The position numbers and the translations under genes were made by a program. 64,000 bases of DNA. It comes from Liolophura sinensis (lineage: Eukaryota > Mollusca > Polyplacophora > Chitonida > Chitonidae). Numbering within the stretch: position 1 is the first letter of the stretch; the number at the start of each line of letters is the position of its first letter. Positions 12,680 through 27,600 of this stretch are shown piece by piece. Location of the stretch: NCBI RefSeq assembly GCF_032854445.1, contig NC_088297.1, forward strand, positions 17,497,127 through 17,561,126, read 5' to 3'. The notes beneath the pieces were generated by a model. The model was not told the DNA's origin, did no database searches, and saw only the letters and a list, made by a program, of their open reading frames with translations.

Positions 12680-15600
12680 TTACAGCTTGGACTGAGCCAT
12701 CCCAGCCTGGATCAATGGACGGAGGTACTTGTAGTACGAGTCGTGGACCTAAAATCAAAACAAAAATCACAGATTAAAATACTGGTATTAATACTAACTA
12801 TGGTAATTAAGTTTAAAAAAATAAAATAAAACTTCTAACGCAGCATACTGCATCACATTTCCAGAAGCTCTTGCTGATATCCAAATAAAACATTTTGAGA
12901 ATGGTTTCTTTCTCTATATTTGGATTAACTGACTAGTGTGTTACAGCTGCACAAGAAGATTATGTACATTTCAATTACAGTTATGAGTGGGGAAACTAAA
13001 ACTATTTATTTATTTATTTGATTGGTGTTTTATGCCGTACTCAAGAATATATCACTTATACGATGGCAGCCACCATTATTGTGGGAGGACCCCTGGCAGA
13101 GCCCGGGAGAAAGCCACGACCATGCGTAGGTTGCAGACAGACCTTCCCACGTATAGTCAGAGAGGAAGCCAGCATGAGCTGGACTTGAACTCACAGCGAC
13201 CGCATTGGTGAGAGGCTCCTGGGTCATTGCGCTGTGCTGGCATGTTAACCCCCTCGGCCACGGAGGCCCCCAGACTAAATATACCATAGACCATGGTATT
13301 TGATGGCTGGATTACAATATTTTACCTCACTGGTCAAGGGCTTGTTATCTCTAGTCTCCACAGCCACAACACCTTATGTCACTGAGCCAGACTGACGCTT
13401 TTACCTCACTGGTCAAGGGCTTGTTATCTCTAGTCTCCGCAGCCACAACACCTTATGTCACTGAGCCAGACTGACGCTTTTACCTCACTAGTCAAGGGCT
13501 TGTTATCTCTAGTCTCCACAGCCACAACACCTTATGTCACTGAGCCAGACTGACGTTTTTACCTCACTAGTCAAGGGCTTGTTATCTCTAGTCTCCGCAG
13601 CCACAACACCTTATGTCACTGAGCCAGACTGACGCTTTTACCTCACTAGTCAAGGGCTTGTTATCTCTAGTCTCCACAGCCACAACACCTAATGTCACTG
13701 AGCCAGACTGACGCTTTTACCTCACTGGTCAAGGGCTTGTTATCTCTAGTCTCCACAGCCACAACACCTTATGTCACTGAGCCAGACTGACGCTTTTACC
13801 TCACTGGTCAAGGGCTTGTTATCTCCAGTCTCTGCAGCCACAACACCTTATGCCACTGAGCCAGACTGACGCTTTTACCTCACTAGTCAAGGGCTTGTTA
13901 TCTCTAGTCTCTGCAGCCACAACACCTTATGTCACTGAGCCAGACTGACGCTTAATACCATGCATAAGACACTTATGTAAAGACAGTCAGGTGCATGGGT
14001 CTACTGTCTATATGTACCCGACAACCCCCCTGTGAGAGCCAGATTTTTGCATGCAGTATAACTGGTCAACACACAACAGATCAGTAAAATACTCTTTATT
14101 CAAGCACGACATTCACTTCTAGAGGAATTGACAAAATTCATGGCAATATCAGTTCATCAGCCAGCTAAAACCATCATCCTCAGCAACCGGAGTGGTTATT
14201 GTCACCAAAAGCCCCTTACAGAGATGTTTTGGCGTCCTCCTGTGTCCTAGTGATTGAATCCTAGTGACTGAAGGGCAAGCATGTTTCTTCCCACAATCCC
14301 TTCAGTTAAAACAGTACCTCTGAAAACTTACTTCAGTTTTGTTGAGTGGTGAGTTCTTGGCGTAATTGTACATGGCCTCATACACGTTTCCGTCATACCG
14401 CCCAATACAACTGTCAAGGATTTCGTCTGGCATGTCCAACGCATCAACCAGAGCCACTGCATCTGGTCGTAAATCAGCAAACAGGCTTATTTCCCTTTCC
14501 TTCAGCAGTTTGGCTTGGTCAGCACTTAAGTAACCATCCTGTGGAAAAAAAAAAAAGACACAGATTTCCAGTTAAAAAAAACAAAAAAGTGACCTATTCT
14601 TGAGGCAACATTTTCACATGTTTATGGTATTTACAGATATCACATTTTCTGAAAAGCATATGAGTATGGGTGTCTTTACACAAACTGATGAAGATAAGGT
14701 TAATGTTTTGTTCGGCTTGACACAAAGTGATGTCATTTTCACAGAATTGTTCTCATATCATAAAGCTGTATCCTTGCAATGACCAGCATACCACTAAAAC
14801 ACTGTCATTGCAAGACAAGATTTATTCGCCTGAATAAATGCATTTTTAGAGGTCAAATAAAGGTCATAAAATACATCTATTACTTTATATGCTGAAACTC
14901 TGTCTCATAATTTATCATCCTACCTTCTGAACAACCCCTAAAATATCTTGATGTTTCCAATCCCACTGGCTTAGATTGACAGAGGCATTACTTATGGATA
15001 ACAATCCAATCCCACTGTTAAACTCACCACAAGATAGTCACCAAGGTGACTGTTGATGGATGAACAGCAATACAGTCTGTACAGAGTTGTCAACACCCGT
15101 CGGACGCCTGCATCAAGGGTCCGCTCTGACAGCCGCTGACTGAACACCTTCACAATGAATGCCTCACAATGGGCCTGACATGATAAAACAAACAGGAATT
15201 ACTGTTAAAGTTATAAGGTTTGACAGAACATAACTGACACTATGTCTGAAAAAAATAATAAAGAATGTACAATACTGTTTAATGAGTGTAAATGAAGTTT
15301 CCTTCAAAAACGTACAATCGGCCTGACTTGATTTATTTATTTATTTATTTATTTATTTGATTAGTGTTTTACTCAAGAATATTTCATTTATACCACAGCG
15401 GCCAGCATTATGGTGGGAGGAAACCGTGCAGAGCCCACGTCCATCTGCAGGTTGCTGGCAGACCTTCCTAGGTATGGCCGTAGACAAAGCCAGCCTGGAA
15501 CTGGATTTGAACTCACAGTGACCCCATTAGTGAGAGGCTCACCAACAGTTCATTTTTCGCTACCTAATATGACAACAGATGTACTCAGCAGTTGAATCAG

Positions 15601-18600
15601 TAGAATACTGTAATAATATATCCAAGAATGATGAAGCATAAAAGTGAAACTCAAAACGCACTTCCCACACCTCCTTCACAATTTTATTATTTTCATCATT
15701 TTTCCAGGCAATCTCTGAAATATTCAAATCAAAAATTACACTTGAAAATGGATCAGGAAAACCATCTGAGAAAACATCTAACCACTCCTCCCTATTATAG
15801 TGAATCTGTCCAGTTCTTGTATCCTCCAAACTTACCATGGCAGTGTCCACCAGCAACACTGATGACAAATTCCAGGCTTCTGCTTGTGAGTGACCTTGCT
15901 TGGTAAGGTCAGCAATGCTCTGAGCCGATGCCAAGATTAACCTGCCACAGACACAATACCAAAGATAAGAACTAGAAATTACCTGGTGACATCATTCACC
16001 CAGTCAACCAGTCTGTGAGTCACCCAGCTAAACTGTCAGTCAACTAACAAATTCATCAGTCATTCACCCAGCCAACCAGTCTGTGAGTCACCCAGCTAAA
16101 CTGTCAGTCAACCAACAAGTCCATCATTCACCAACAAGTCCGTCAGTCAATGAACTAGTCAACCATCAAGTGAATCAGTTAGTCACCCAGCCAATCAGTC
16201 TGTCAGTCAATCAGCCAGTCAACCAACAAGTCAGTCACCAAGCCAACCAGTGTGACAGTCACCCAGCTAGCCAGTCTGTCAGTCAAGATACCAGTTAACT
16301 AACAAGTCTTCTTTTTTGCCCTGTCATCGTTCAGATACTGGTAAATGAAACATAAGGAAAATTTGTGGTTTCACCCAAGGTAAAAAAATACATGTACTTG
16401 AAATGACCAGCGTGAGAGATCTTGCCTAAGCTGAATTTCATGGACTGTACAGTTATGCAAGAGTGACCAAGGCTGTGGGCTTTAACCATGAATATCCTAT
16501 CTCCATCGTCAGCCAGTCAGCTTTGGTTCTATATGTATCTACAACCTGTTGTTGAATGGCACAAAACTTACCTGGCAGCTCTGTACTCAAAGGCATCCAG
16601 CAAACTCTCCTCATTCAATGCACTGTTCAGAGATGATTGTCTGTTGGGTTTGCGCCCCAGGTATGCTATGAAGTTTGGCAACGTCTCTCCCATTTGAAGT
16701 TTAGTGCACCATTTCATCAAAAACCTGAAAAAAAACACAAATGAACCAACTTGCAAATTATTTTTCCCTCAAGATGAAGAAATGGAGGAAAAAATGTAGA
16801 GATAGGCAATCTGAATAGAGTTTTGCTACACATACATCTCTGATTAAATAATCACTGTATTTCACCTAAATCAGAAGCACATGAAGGCTACGAAGCCAAC
16901 ACTCAGGCTTTTCTAACAGTAAAAATTAATCAAACTTCACAAAAAAACTCTTTAGTGGTCCTGTGAGGTGGATGAATCCATCAGAATCAAACAAAACGTG
17001 TCAATTGAAAAAAAAAAAACGCTTAACTTTAGGTGAAATATGTAAAGCTGTAACTCCATGAACGGTAGATGATCCATAGTCTGATACACTGTATGTTGTT
17101 GAACATAGGACTCCAGGCACCAGGATCATGGAGTGATCTTAGACTTAAGTCAAAATTTCTATCACTACAATTGGTATATTCCTTTCCAGTATTTCGGCTG
17201 AAACTTGTTTCATAACTTAGCCAGAATTCAAGTTGTCAAGCAATATATCTGACGCAAGAAATAACAGTTTTAGGTTGATTTTAAATTTTGACTTAGGTCT
17301 AAGATCACTTCTTTCTCCAAGCCTTGCTCTATTTCTGAAGGTTACATAGGCACAATTCACACGGATTCGGGTCCAAAATTTGCCTCCAAATTGAAGAGTT
17401 CTAGGGCACTGATTTCATAACTCTTGCACACTGGCATTACGTGTTGGTGACACACTACATATAGAACTGAAAATTGTTAACCCAGAATGAATATACCCCT
17501 AATTGCTCAACCGTTTCCAATGTGAAAGAGCAATTTTCAGTGCAATACATGCCCAGTTGATTTTCAAGACAAAACAAAGCGTAATTTTATCAGTCTACAC
17601 ACATTAATGCCTCCAGAAAATGCTTGAATAAACACCTTGCAAACATATGAAAAGGTTATGTTAATTCCAGCGTCAACATTTCCATGGTCATGCTACACAT
17701 AGGCAGAACTTTTTTATAAATGTGTGCGGTGGAGAAAAGTGGAAGCTGTACTTGGTGGTGTATAGCACACTGTCCCTACCTCATGCTGGATTGTCATTGG
17801 CTGATCAGTTGTCACAGCTGCAGGACACGCCCACATAAGGTATATGAATCACATCAGGGGTTTAAATGTCATACACCCTGCACAAAAGAATTACCACGCA
17901 GGATTATAATAAGGGGGATAACTCAGCTCAGCCCACTGTAGTCTGCTGGAGTTGCTAAAAGGAGGATCACGCTGATGTGTGTACAGGTGGCATTTGCACC
18001 TTATACCAGTGAAGAATTTTTAAAAAAGGCAAAGTTATTCCAGAATCAACACAAAAGTGTAATTCAAAAGCGGAGAGAATATTTCACGAATACCTCCTCA
18101 AAAAACAACAGGATGTGGATTTTGAGACATACAACCCAGTGAACCTTGATGAAGCTTAATCACACCTTTACACTGACTGTCTCAAAGAAGACTGTACTCA
18201 CTACAAAACAAATTCCCTAGATAGTTTCCAGTATGGATTAAATCGCTATCTTAAAGCTCCGCCCCACTGTAAGAAATATGACATCATCAGAGACCCGGCA
18301 TTTACAGATGCAAAAGAAATGTTCAAGGCAGCCATTAATGAACTGAAACAACTTGGCCATGGTACAACAACCCATTACCCTGTCATTTCTGAAGCTGAGA
18401 GGAAGAAGATTTATTCCGCCATTCACCTCACTCCCAAAATATACAATAACCCCTTATGGGTTACTAAATAAACTTATTTTTGACGTGAGACTGTAAATTT
18501 GTTGATGAGGATTTGAAAATATGGACAAGATGACTTAGGCAACATCTGCGGTGAAAGTGGACAGTACCACTTGACTGAAATATGTATAAACACTGTAAGG

Positions 18601-21600
18601 CTGTGGGCAAACTGACAAAAAAATTAAAGAGCTTGTGACAAAGACAAAGTTTCTGGTTTCATGCCAGAAGAATCAGACTCATCCATGTGCCTGTTGGCTT
18701 CATTTCAACCATACATCACTAAATTGCATCCCGATCTGGACAGCCTCTGGCAGTACCCAATGGATTCATTCCTGGATGAAGAAAGTGTCTGGTTTAACAG
18801 GAAACCACTGGGGAAGGCCACCATATCACGCTTCATGTCCAAACTGAGTGAACATTGTAATCTGTCCCAAACATATACCAATCACAGCATCCCTGCCACA
18901 GGGGCCACAATACTTTCACAGTTAAACTTCAGCGTGTCACAAATTACTTAAGTCATGGGTCACAAAAGTGTGTCGAGCCTTGCTGTGTATCAGCACGTAT
19001 CCAAGAGTGAAAAGTTGGTAACAGGGAAGCCATGACTGCTGGTATGTCATCAATAAAACGTAGTGTGCCTATCTCTGGAATACAACCTCCTGCATTACTT
19101 CCTGCAACTGTAACTGCCAGTCCATCAGCATCAAATCTACAGTCAGCATTAACTGGCCCAAGTGACATCATCTCTGGTGATGCACTAGTTCACCAGCCCC
19201 ACACCCACCCACCCACCCACCTCTTTAAGAAATAGAAATAATCATAAATTCAACTAGCAGTTTGTTTTCTAGACTAGGGCCCAAGATAAAGGTCACTTGC
19301 ACATAGGCCCCCTATATATATATTGGGTGGGCATAAAAAAAATGGGCCGTACTTTGACACTCAATATCTCCAAAATCCTCTTAAGTCACCTTCTAAAAAT
19401 TTACACGCTCAAAAGCCATTATGTCCTAAGTATACAGACCAAAATTCAATTTCATCCTTTAAGATTCCTCTTCATGGGACCAAAATCAAAAAATGCATGT
19501 TCTGCCTTGTTTTACTTGAAAAGATTATCAATTGGTCCTCCCTCTTCTCGGTAGATGGTGTGCAAACGTTTCTTCCATGAACTGATTGAGTCCCAAATCT
19601 CCTTAAGAGTACTTTTTTTCCTGCAGCCCTTGATGCATGCTTTTAGTTCATCCTCAGTGAATTTTTCCATGCTCTACTCATGACACCTGACAGATGATGC
19701 AATGTGGGTCACCAGAACGTGCGTTTTTGAGGCTATGTTTTCATTTTAACCCTGTGTACAGATTACTCAAGCTATGACCTTCAAAATGGGTCAGTATATT
19801 AACAAAATCATGCCATTTGAATGTCTGAAGTTTGAAAGGCTTTGAACAAAGGATAATGGAGCAATGCAATATCAAAGTACGGCCCATTTTTTTATGCCCA
19901 CTCGATATATTAATTATAAATTCAACTTACTAGCAGTTTGTTTCACAGATGATGGCCCAAAATAACTTGTAGGCATATATATGCTCCCTATATATATGTT
20001 GTCTCCTATGTCGAAAGTTACTACATTGATCTTTGTCTGATACATGAAGGCCCACACATACCTACATGTACATTTCTGATTACCAGTATAGAAAGTGAAT
20101 ATTAATGTTTACAAAGATGAATCGATCTCAGAGTTTTTATTAAATTCATTTAATATTCAGTTCATCATCTAAATGTGTCTTTGCCTTAGCATTTTTCAGC
20201 CATTAAATTCCTAGCTGACATCGCATGTGTTATAGATAGATTGCCAGATTAAATTTGATTTGATTGGTTAACAGAATAACTGCCATTCTTATAGAAGCAT
20301 GCTTATACGATAGATGTTGACATACGTTGGAGCTGGTAAGCACACTGGTGATGAACCACAAGGGTATATACATAGCCTATATAAAATTACAGTTCCCTTT
20401 ATAATGGCATTTGGAGACAAAATCACTGTCCGATGGATATGGAGGTGTTTAAGCACAGTAAGACGAGTTCAGCCGACGTCAATTTTCTCCATGTCGCTTG
20501 ATTCCACGGAGCTGTCACTGTGGCATAAATGAGCGTGACGAGTGCAAATGAGGTCATTTTTCTTTGTGACGCTGCATTCCATGGCGCGTCACAGTGACAT
20601 CACGCTACTGTACCAGCGCTGTCTGCATGCTATAAGGCTTACACGATATTTCTTAGCTCAGCTTTACATATATTAAAGAATGGCTTTTGACAAATATTGT
20701 GGGGACAAAGTAGTTATCCGCTTATTGAGAAGGGTACGTGGGGATTCAAACTCTGGGTGTGATATTTTAACCCTTTCGCCTGCAGCACTACATAAACAAA
20801 GAGAAATTCTATCTGTTCATATATAGCATAGTACATGTACCACACTGAAAACTGTGGGTGTATATTTTTGTATCAAGACGAAGTTTCATAAATGGTAATG
20901 ATAATCAAGGTGCTCGCGTAACCTTACCGAGCTGTCTGAAGTGCCATAACGGTGTATTCTCCCTCATATGTCACCGCTGGAGTGATATTCTCGTAAATCT
21001 TGGGGAGTCCGCTGAGCTGGGCGTAGCCGTGACCACCACAAGCCATGCGACACTGCTCTATACCTGCCGATGTCACCAACGATGTGAACGCTTTCAGGCC
21101 CGCTGAGAGTGCATGAAGCTGTCAAAATAGCCACAAAATATTAAATATACATTTAATTTTTTTTCTGATTATTCTATTCGAATATTGTTTAATGGCATAA
21201 GAATTCTTCATGTATACTACAGCAGTCAGTTTTATGGATGGATTGCCCAGGGATAAAACCTCCATCCATGAGCAAGTTACTGATGAACTTCCTAACCACT
21301 GACATACACTATTAAAATCATCAACAAACTTTCAGCGCCATGATATATTTATTTATTTTTACATCGTATTCAAAAATATTTCAATTGTACAACAGTGATC
21401 AACATTATAGTGGTAGAGTCCGGGCAAAACACACTGTCATCCACAAGTTGCTGACAGACCTTTCCACGTAACGGCCGCATAGGCAACCAGCATGAGCTTG
21501 ATTTGAACTCACAGCTACCGCATTGGTGAGAGCCTCCAGAGTCACTGTGCCACGCTGGCACACTAAACCCTTTGACCATGAAGGCTACCCAGCTGGATCC

Positions 21601-24600
21601 CAAGTGTTTTTAAAACAAATGTTACTAAAAATGTTACACTGTGTTACTCGCTCACACGAGCATCGTCCAACACTTACTGTCACTTAGGCCTCTACAAACA
21701 GTGAGAGTTGGTGAATCTATATATTCAATGTCAACGGCCAGGATTAACCCCACACCTCATGGCCGACCCAAAATTAAAGAATCAACAAACTAACCTTTGG
21801 CAGGTTTTCCAGATCTCCCTTGGCGACATCCTCGCTGATCCGTGTGTACAGCGAGATCATTTCTGTGGCGACTAAATGAAAGGCGTACGCCTTGGCCAGG
21901 TGTGGGAAAAGCTTGGACTGCTGTGTTTGGAAGTCCAGGACTTGGGGCTCCCTTTCTCTGAAAATATGATCAGTAATGTAAAATTTCATCCAAGACCAAG
22001 TAGCACATTTTGCCTTATTCTGACAGTTCTCCCGATCTTGGAAAGGTCTTTTACGGTTTGTTTGGAAATTAGCATGATATCCTCAGGGAAACTTGTAACT
22101 GTAAATACTAAAAGTATTCTTTAAGTATGTGTCAAAAATAACCTATTTTCTATAAAAATTCATAAAATCAAAGAGGAAGAAAAGAAAAGTATTTGGTATT
22201 TGTATTTTTTCTCAAATACATTTACATATCAGACTTTTTTCTAAATAATTAAATTTAGTTCAGTGTATTTACCCTAAAATCTCACAAAAAATACTCATTT
22301 TTCCTGATTTTGCAAGTTTTTCTATTGATCTTGAAAAGGTGCTTCATGGTTTGTTTGGAAGGTAGGACAATATCCTACAGAACAAGTCTCAGTCCCAAAG
22401 CAAATATTTTAAAACCTTTGGTATCCCCTAAAAATGCACTTTATTTTTTATGACAAATACATTATTAGACTTACTGAGGGTTAATTTTAGACTGTCGTCG
22501 CACGGCACTGTAGCGGATAGCAATGGTGCATGCCTGTTGCAGTGATCGTGCCATATCATAAACAATGTAACTTCGAATCAGCATCATGGAGCCATAAGTC
22601 AGTTTGTCGTACGCAAGTTTACGGAATGTACCATCTTTTTCCACCTAAAAATTAGATTATACCTGGATCAATTGATTAATTCGTGTTTACAGTCATACTG
22701 CAAGAATATTGATTTTCAGTTTCAAGTTGAAAGAAACCAGGATGTCCTGAGGTTCTCGTACGCAAATTTACGGAATGTACCATCTTTTTCCACCTAAAAA
22801 TTAGATTATACCTGAATCAATTGATTAATTCGTGTTTTACAGTCATACTGCAAGAATATTGATTTTCAGTTTCAGTTGAAAGAAACCAGGATGTCCTGAG
22901 GTTCTCGTACGCAAGTTTACGGAATGTACCATCTTTTTCCACCTAAAAGTTAGATTATACCTGGATCAATTGATTAATTCGTGTTTACAGTCATACTGCA
23001 AGAATATTGATTTCTGTTTCAAGTTGAAAGAAACCAGGATGTCCTGAGGTTCTTGTACACAAGTTTACGGAATGTACCATCTTTTTCCACTTAAAAATTA
23101 GATTATACCTGAATCAATTGATTAATTCGTGTTACAGTCATACTCAAGAATATTGATTTTCAGTTTCAAGTTGAAAGAAACCAGGATGTCCTGAGGTTCT
23201 TGTACACAAGTTTACGGAATGTACCATCTTTTTCCACTTAAAAATTAGATTATACCTGAATCAATTGATTAATTCGTGTTTACAGTCATACTCAAGAATA
23301 TTTATTTTTCAGTTTCAGGTGGAAAGAACCAGGATGTCTCCCTGAGGTTCTCGTATGCAAATTTACGGAATGTACCATCTTTTTCCACTTAAAAATTAGA
23401 TTATACCTGAATCAATTGATTAATTCGTGTTTACAGTCATACTCAAGAATATTTATTTTCAGTTTCAGGTGGAAAGAAACCAGGATGTCCTGAGGTTCTT
23501 GTACACAAGTTAACGGAATGTACCATCTTTTTCCACTTAAAAATTAGATTATACCTGGATCAATTGATTATTCGTGTTTACAGTCATACTCAAGAATATT
23601 TATTTTCAGTTTCAAGTGGAAAGAAACCAGGATGTGCTGAGTATCAACAGGATTCGATGTCAGAGATCGGAATTGGACGCACAATTTTCTATTTATTTGA
23701 TTGTGGTCAAGAATTTTTCTCTTCTCAACATTCAGTCTTATGGATTGAGGAAACCAAAGCTTTACAAAGCTTTAGACTTACCACAGCGTGTTTCATCAGC
23801 ATGTTCAGTCTGGGAACTCTGACATTATCCAGTTTAAGAAAACCATTATCAATGGCAGCATAGCCGAACTTTGGCCCGATATCACCCACCGTCACACCTG
23901 ATAACAAATGAAATACATGTACGTATGTACGTGTGCTTGGGATTTTACATCATACTTAACTTTTCAGTCACATGATTGATGAGTTATTGGTTGTGGTACA
24001 CTGCCTCTTATTGTCCAGGGCAACCATTGAAGTATCATGCTGAAGACTTCGGATTTGACACCCCACCCAGTCACATTTCACCGATACCTGGCCAACCAAT
24101 CCCACATGAAATTCAGGTACTCAAGGATAAGACAGAAGAATGTCGAAATTCTCAGTGGAATTGCTGAGCTGAAGCATATAGCCATCTTTAATACATAACT
24201 AAACCTTAATTTAAGGGATACAGAATCAATTCTGAGTGGTTTGTGTGAGAGTCCGGGCTATACCTTACCTAAACTCAATTTTAGGTACTTTACATTTATT
24301 CAAGGGCGACCAAGGCTGCAAGACTTAATTCAGGAAACCCTATTTCAATTGTCAGCCAATCAGGGTCGATTCTGTATTCCTTTAAACTTTTGACTGCATA
24401 AAATATAAACGCGAAATGATATCAAACGATTATGTTAATGACATTTTGCTTTTCCTTTGCACAGAAGAGTTGTATTTTAATCTTGCTGGTACCTTGCCCT
24501 AAAATGAAACCCTTTGCTGCTGTAGCTGTTCAAAAGAGTCTGGGATAAAAAAAGGGAACTTGCTAATTTTCGAGAAAGAAGAAAACACCAAACTGTGAGC

Positions 24601-27600
24601 TTGTTCGTTGGGTTTTTCTCGGTAGTAGTGAAGTGTTTGAAGACAATGCACAGTGACAGTTGTGGATGTAGGCCTTGTTTTTATCTGCAGAAATCACACG
24701 AAAGATACGCTTCTCGAGGATGGTGGTACGCTAGAAAGCGTTACACACTTGCTATTACCTCTGAGCACCCACCTAATCAAGACGCAAGATTTATTTATTT
24801 ATTTATTCATTTGATTGGTGTTTTACGCCGTACTCAAGGAATATTTCACTTATACGATGACGGACACCATTATGGTGGGAGGAAACCGGGCAGAGCCCGA
24901 GAAAAACCCACAACCATCCGCAGGTTGCTGGCAGACCTTCCCACATAAGGCCAGAGAGAAGCCAGAATGAGCCGGACTTGAGCTCACAGCCACTGCATTG
25001 GTGAGAGACTCCTGGGTCATTACGCTGTGCTAGCGCGCTAACCAACTGAGCCACGGAGGGCCCTCAAAACGAGGGACATGATGCCCAATCCATTTGGGGG
25101 TAGAACAACGCTGACATTTTGCATTTCAGGTCAGTGCAGTATGACAGCTACATGTATGTTCCCTTTATAATAGGGATCATTTCTGGCCTAAACACTCCTC
25201 CTTCTTGGGCTGTTTTGTTGTAGTACTCATACACTACATCTCTGCATCATGTGCACATTAACAAACAGTGACAGATTATAGAAAAACACACTGCTGCAAC
25301 CATCTAGTTCTAACACCATAAGCTGTGGCAACCACCGGAGACGCTGCCAATTCTGCATTTCTGTTAAAAGACCAGACTAGACGAAATATATACATGTATG
25401 TGCATTGATACAAAATACCCAAAATAAGTCCCACATACAGTTTAAAAAGCATACCTTATCATTTTTAGGACATTGCATAATCAAGATATCAGTTCAAATA
25501 AAGCAAAATCTTCCACACTGAGAAATTCTGTTGCACCACCATATTATTGGTTGTAACCAATGAGGAATGTGTTCTTTCTATTATCAGCTGTTTATTCCAA
25601 CGTCACGCGAAGCCTGAATTGCCTTGTAACCCTACAAGCGACATCATGATTCTGGTTTGTTTGACATGACAATATCTCATCGCCTAGCAAGGTTTCTGGA
25701 TTATAAGTTGATCTATAGAGTTATCTAAGCATGTCAGAACAAAATGTCTGTGGACATCTAAATTTGTTTAAACCCCTTTTTGAAATTTATTTATTTATTT
25801 ATTTGATTGATGTCCTAAAATGCTGTACTGAAGAATATTTCACGTACAGGACGGCGGCGAGCATTATGGTGAGAGGAAACCGGGCAGAGCCAAGGGGAAA
25901 CCCACGGACCATCCGCAGGTTGCTGGCAGACGTCCCACTTATGGCCAAATAGGAAGCCAGCATGATTCTATCTATAAATATAAATGCTCTGTCACTCACA
26001 TGGATAGAGACAAAGGCAAGTAGCCCAACTGCGCCATTGGGCAGCCACATCATTTTGCACGAAGATGTTGGTGTAATAGCCTAACACAAAAAAATCTGTG
26101 AAAGAAGTTGAACTGTATCTCCATGTATTCTGACCTGGCATTGGTTGGTGATTCTGGAGACTCCTAATCTGGACAATGATTGGGTACACTCCACAATGCT
26201 GCCCCCTGGTGTAAACCTGTGCCATGACAATGGCGTGGTTTGTTGTCTTCCCCACTGAAAAAGATGTCTTTAGTATTACATGTGTATCAGGACTTAAATA
26301 AACCACAGGGAATAAAAAGCAAGCTCACAGAAAAAGTATAGCCAGAATTTTAACACGAGGATTTTCAAAAACCTTATCTCTCAAAAGGGACATAACTGTG
26401 AAGTTAACCGTGATGATCCAGCCAAAGATATTCCCATGGAAAACCAGATTTGTTTAAACATGCTCTGAAAATGCAATTTCTTCATATTTCAAATTTTGTT
26501 CTACAAGACCCGACATCCTGCAACAACGTCATGACATGAGCAAATTGCGCTCAGAATAAATTATCGCTGTTGTTGTTTACATATTTTGATTTATTCATTT
26601 ATCTGACTGGAGTTTTCTGCCGTACTCAAAAACAGGCATAACTCTGACAAGACTTACAAGCTCCAGGCCACCATTTCATGGATGTGAGTGATGGAGTGTT
26701 CATCACAAACTCGTCTGTTTTAGGGTCAAAGGTTGCTGTAGTTTCTAATCCTCTTATGAATGTGCCTGATATATGAAAACAAAGAAGTCAATGTATGATA
26801 TGAACTGAGTTTAAAAAGCATTACAACTCTGGCGCCAATTGAATGACTTAAGTCAAAATTTGAAATGCAATCTTAATTCTTATATTTGGGCTTTAGAAAT
26901 TAAAATTTTGCAAACTTTATCAATGTTATATTGCTACAAATGCGTCCAAATTTCTAGCACTAAGAAAATCCGCATTGTACAGAATTTTTAAATTCTGACT
27001 TTAGAATCTGCCCCTGATGACAGTAATCATGCAAGGCTAGTTACAATTGTTCTCAGTATTAGTCAAGGAAAAGCTAAGCCCTGACTCCTTGCATACATCT
27101 GAAAGATCAGTGTTGACAGTGGAGGAAAACTGCTGACACAGTACATATTTCCAGCAAATTAAATCACATTTTGTTTTTTAAAGCAGTTATTTTTCTTTAA
27201 CACCCCTCCCCCCCCCCCCCCCCCCCCACCCCAGATGATATTGAAGAAATATCCATTCTGCCTGTAAAACAAAACAATTAAATCGGTGTGACCTAAAGGA
27301 GAGCTTCAGCTATACATACCATGACCCAGCTCCGTCTGAGCATAAGTCCCTATAATCTCCAGCCTGTTAGATCTGGGCACCCAATGATTCACTTGCTCCT
27401 TTGTGCCCATGCCTTGAAGGGTCTGCAAGAACATGCTGAAATGCAAACCTAATGGGCTCCCCTCATGTGCAGTGGCTGCACTGAAACATGAATATATGAC
27501 CAACATTTATACAAAGATGACACTTCAGTGGAGTTTGAAGCTCAGAAAAAATTTCACTTTGCATGACACCAATAAGTTTTAAGGGCAGAGGAAATATCAG

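Noticed and set aside
15560-15934. 124-codon minus-strand ORF as a separate gene
   Set aside because: Its start is ACOX1 exon 11 ([11 protein letters not shown]) read through into intron 11.
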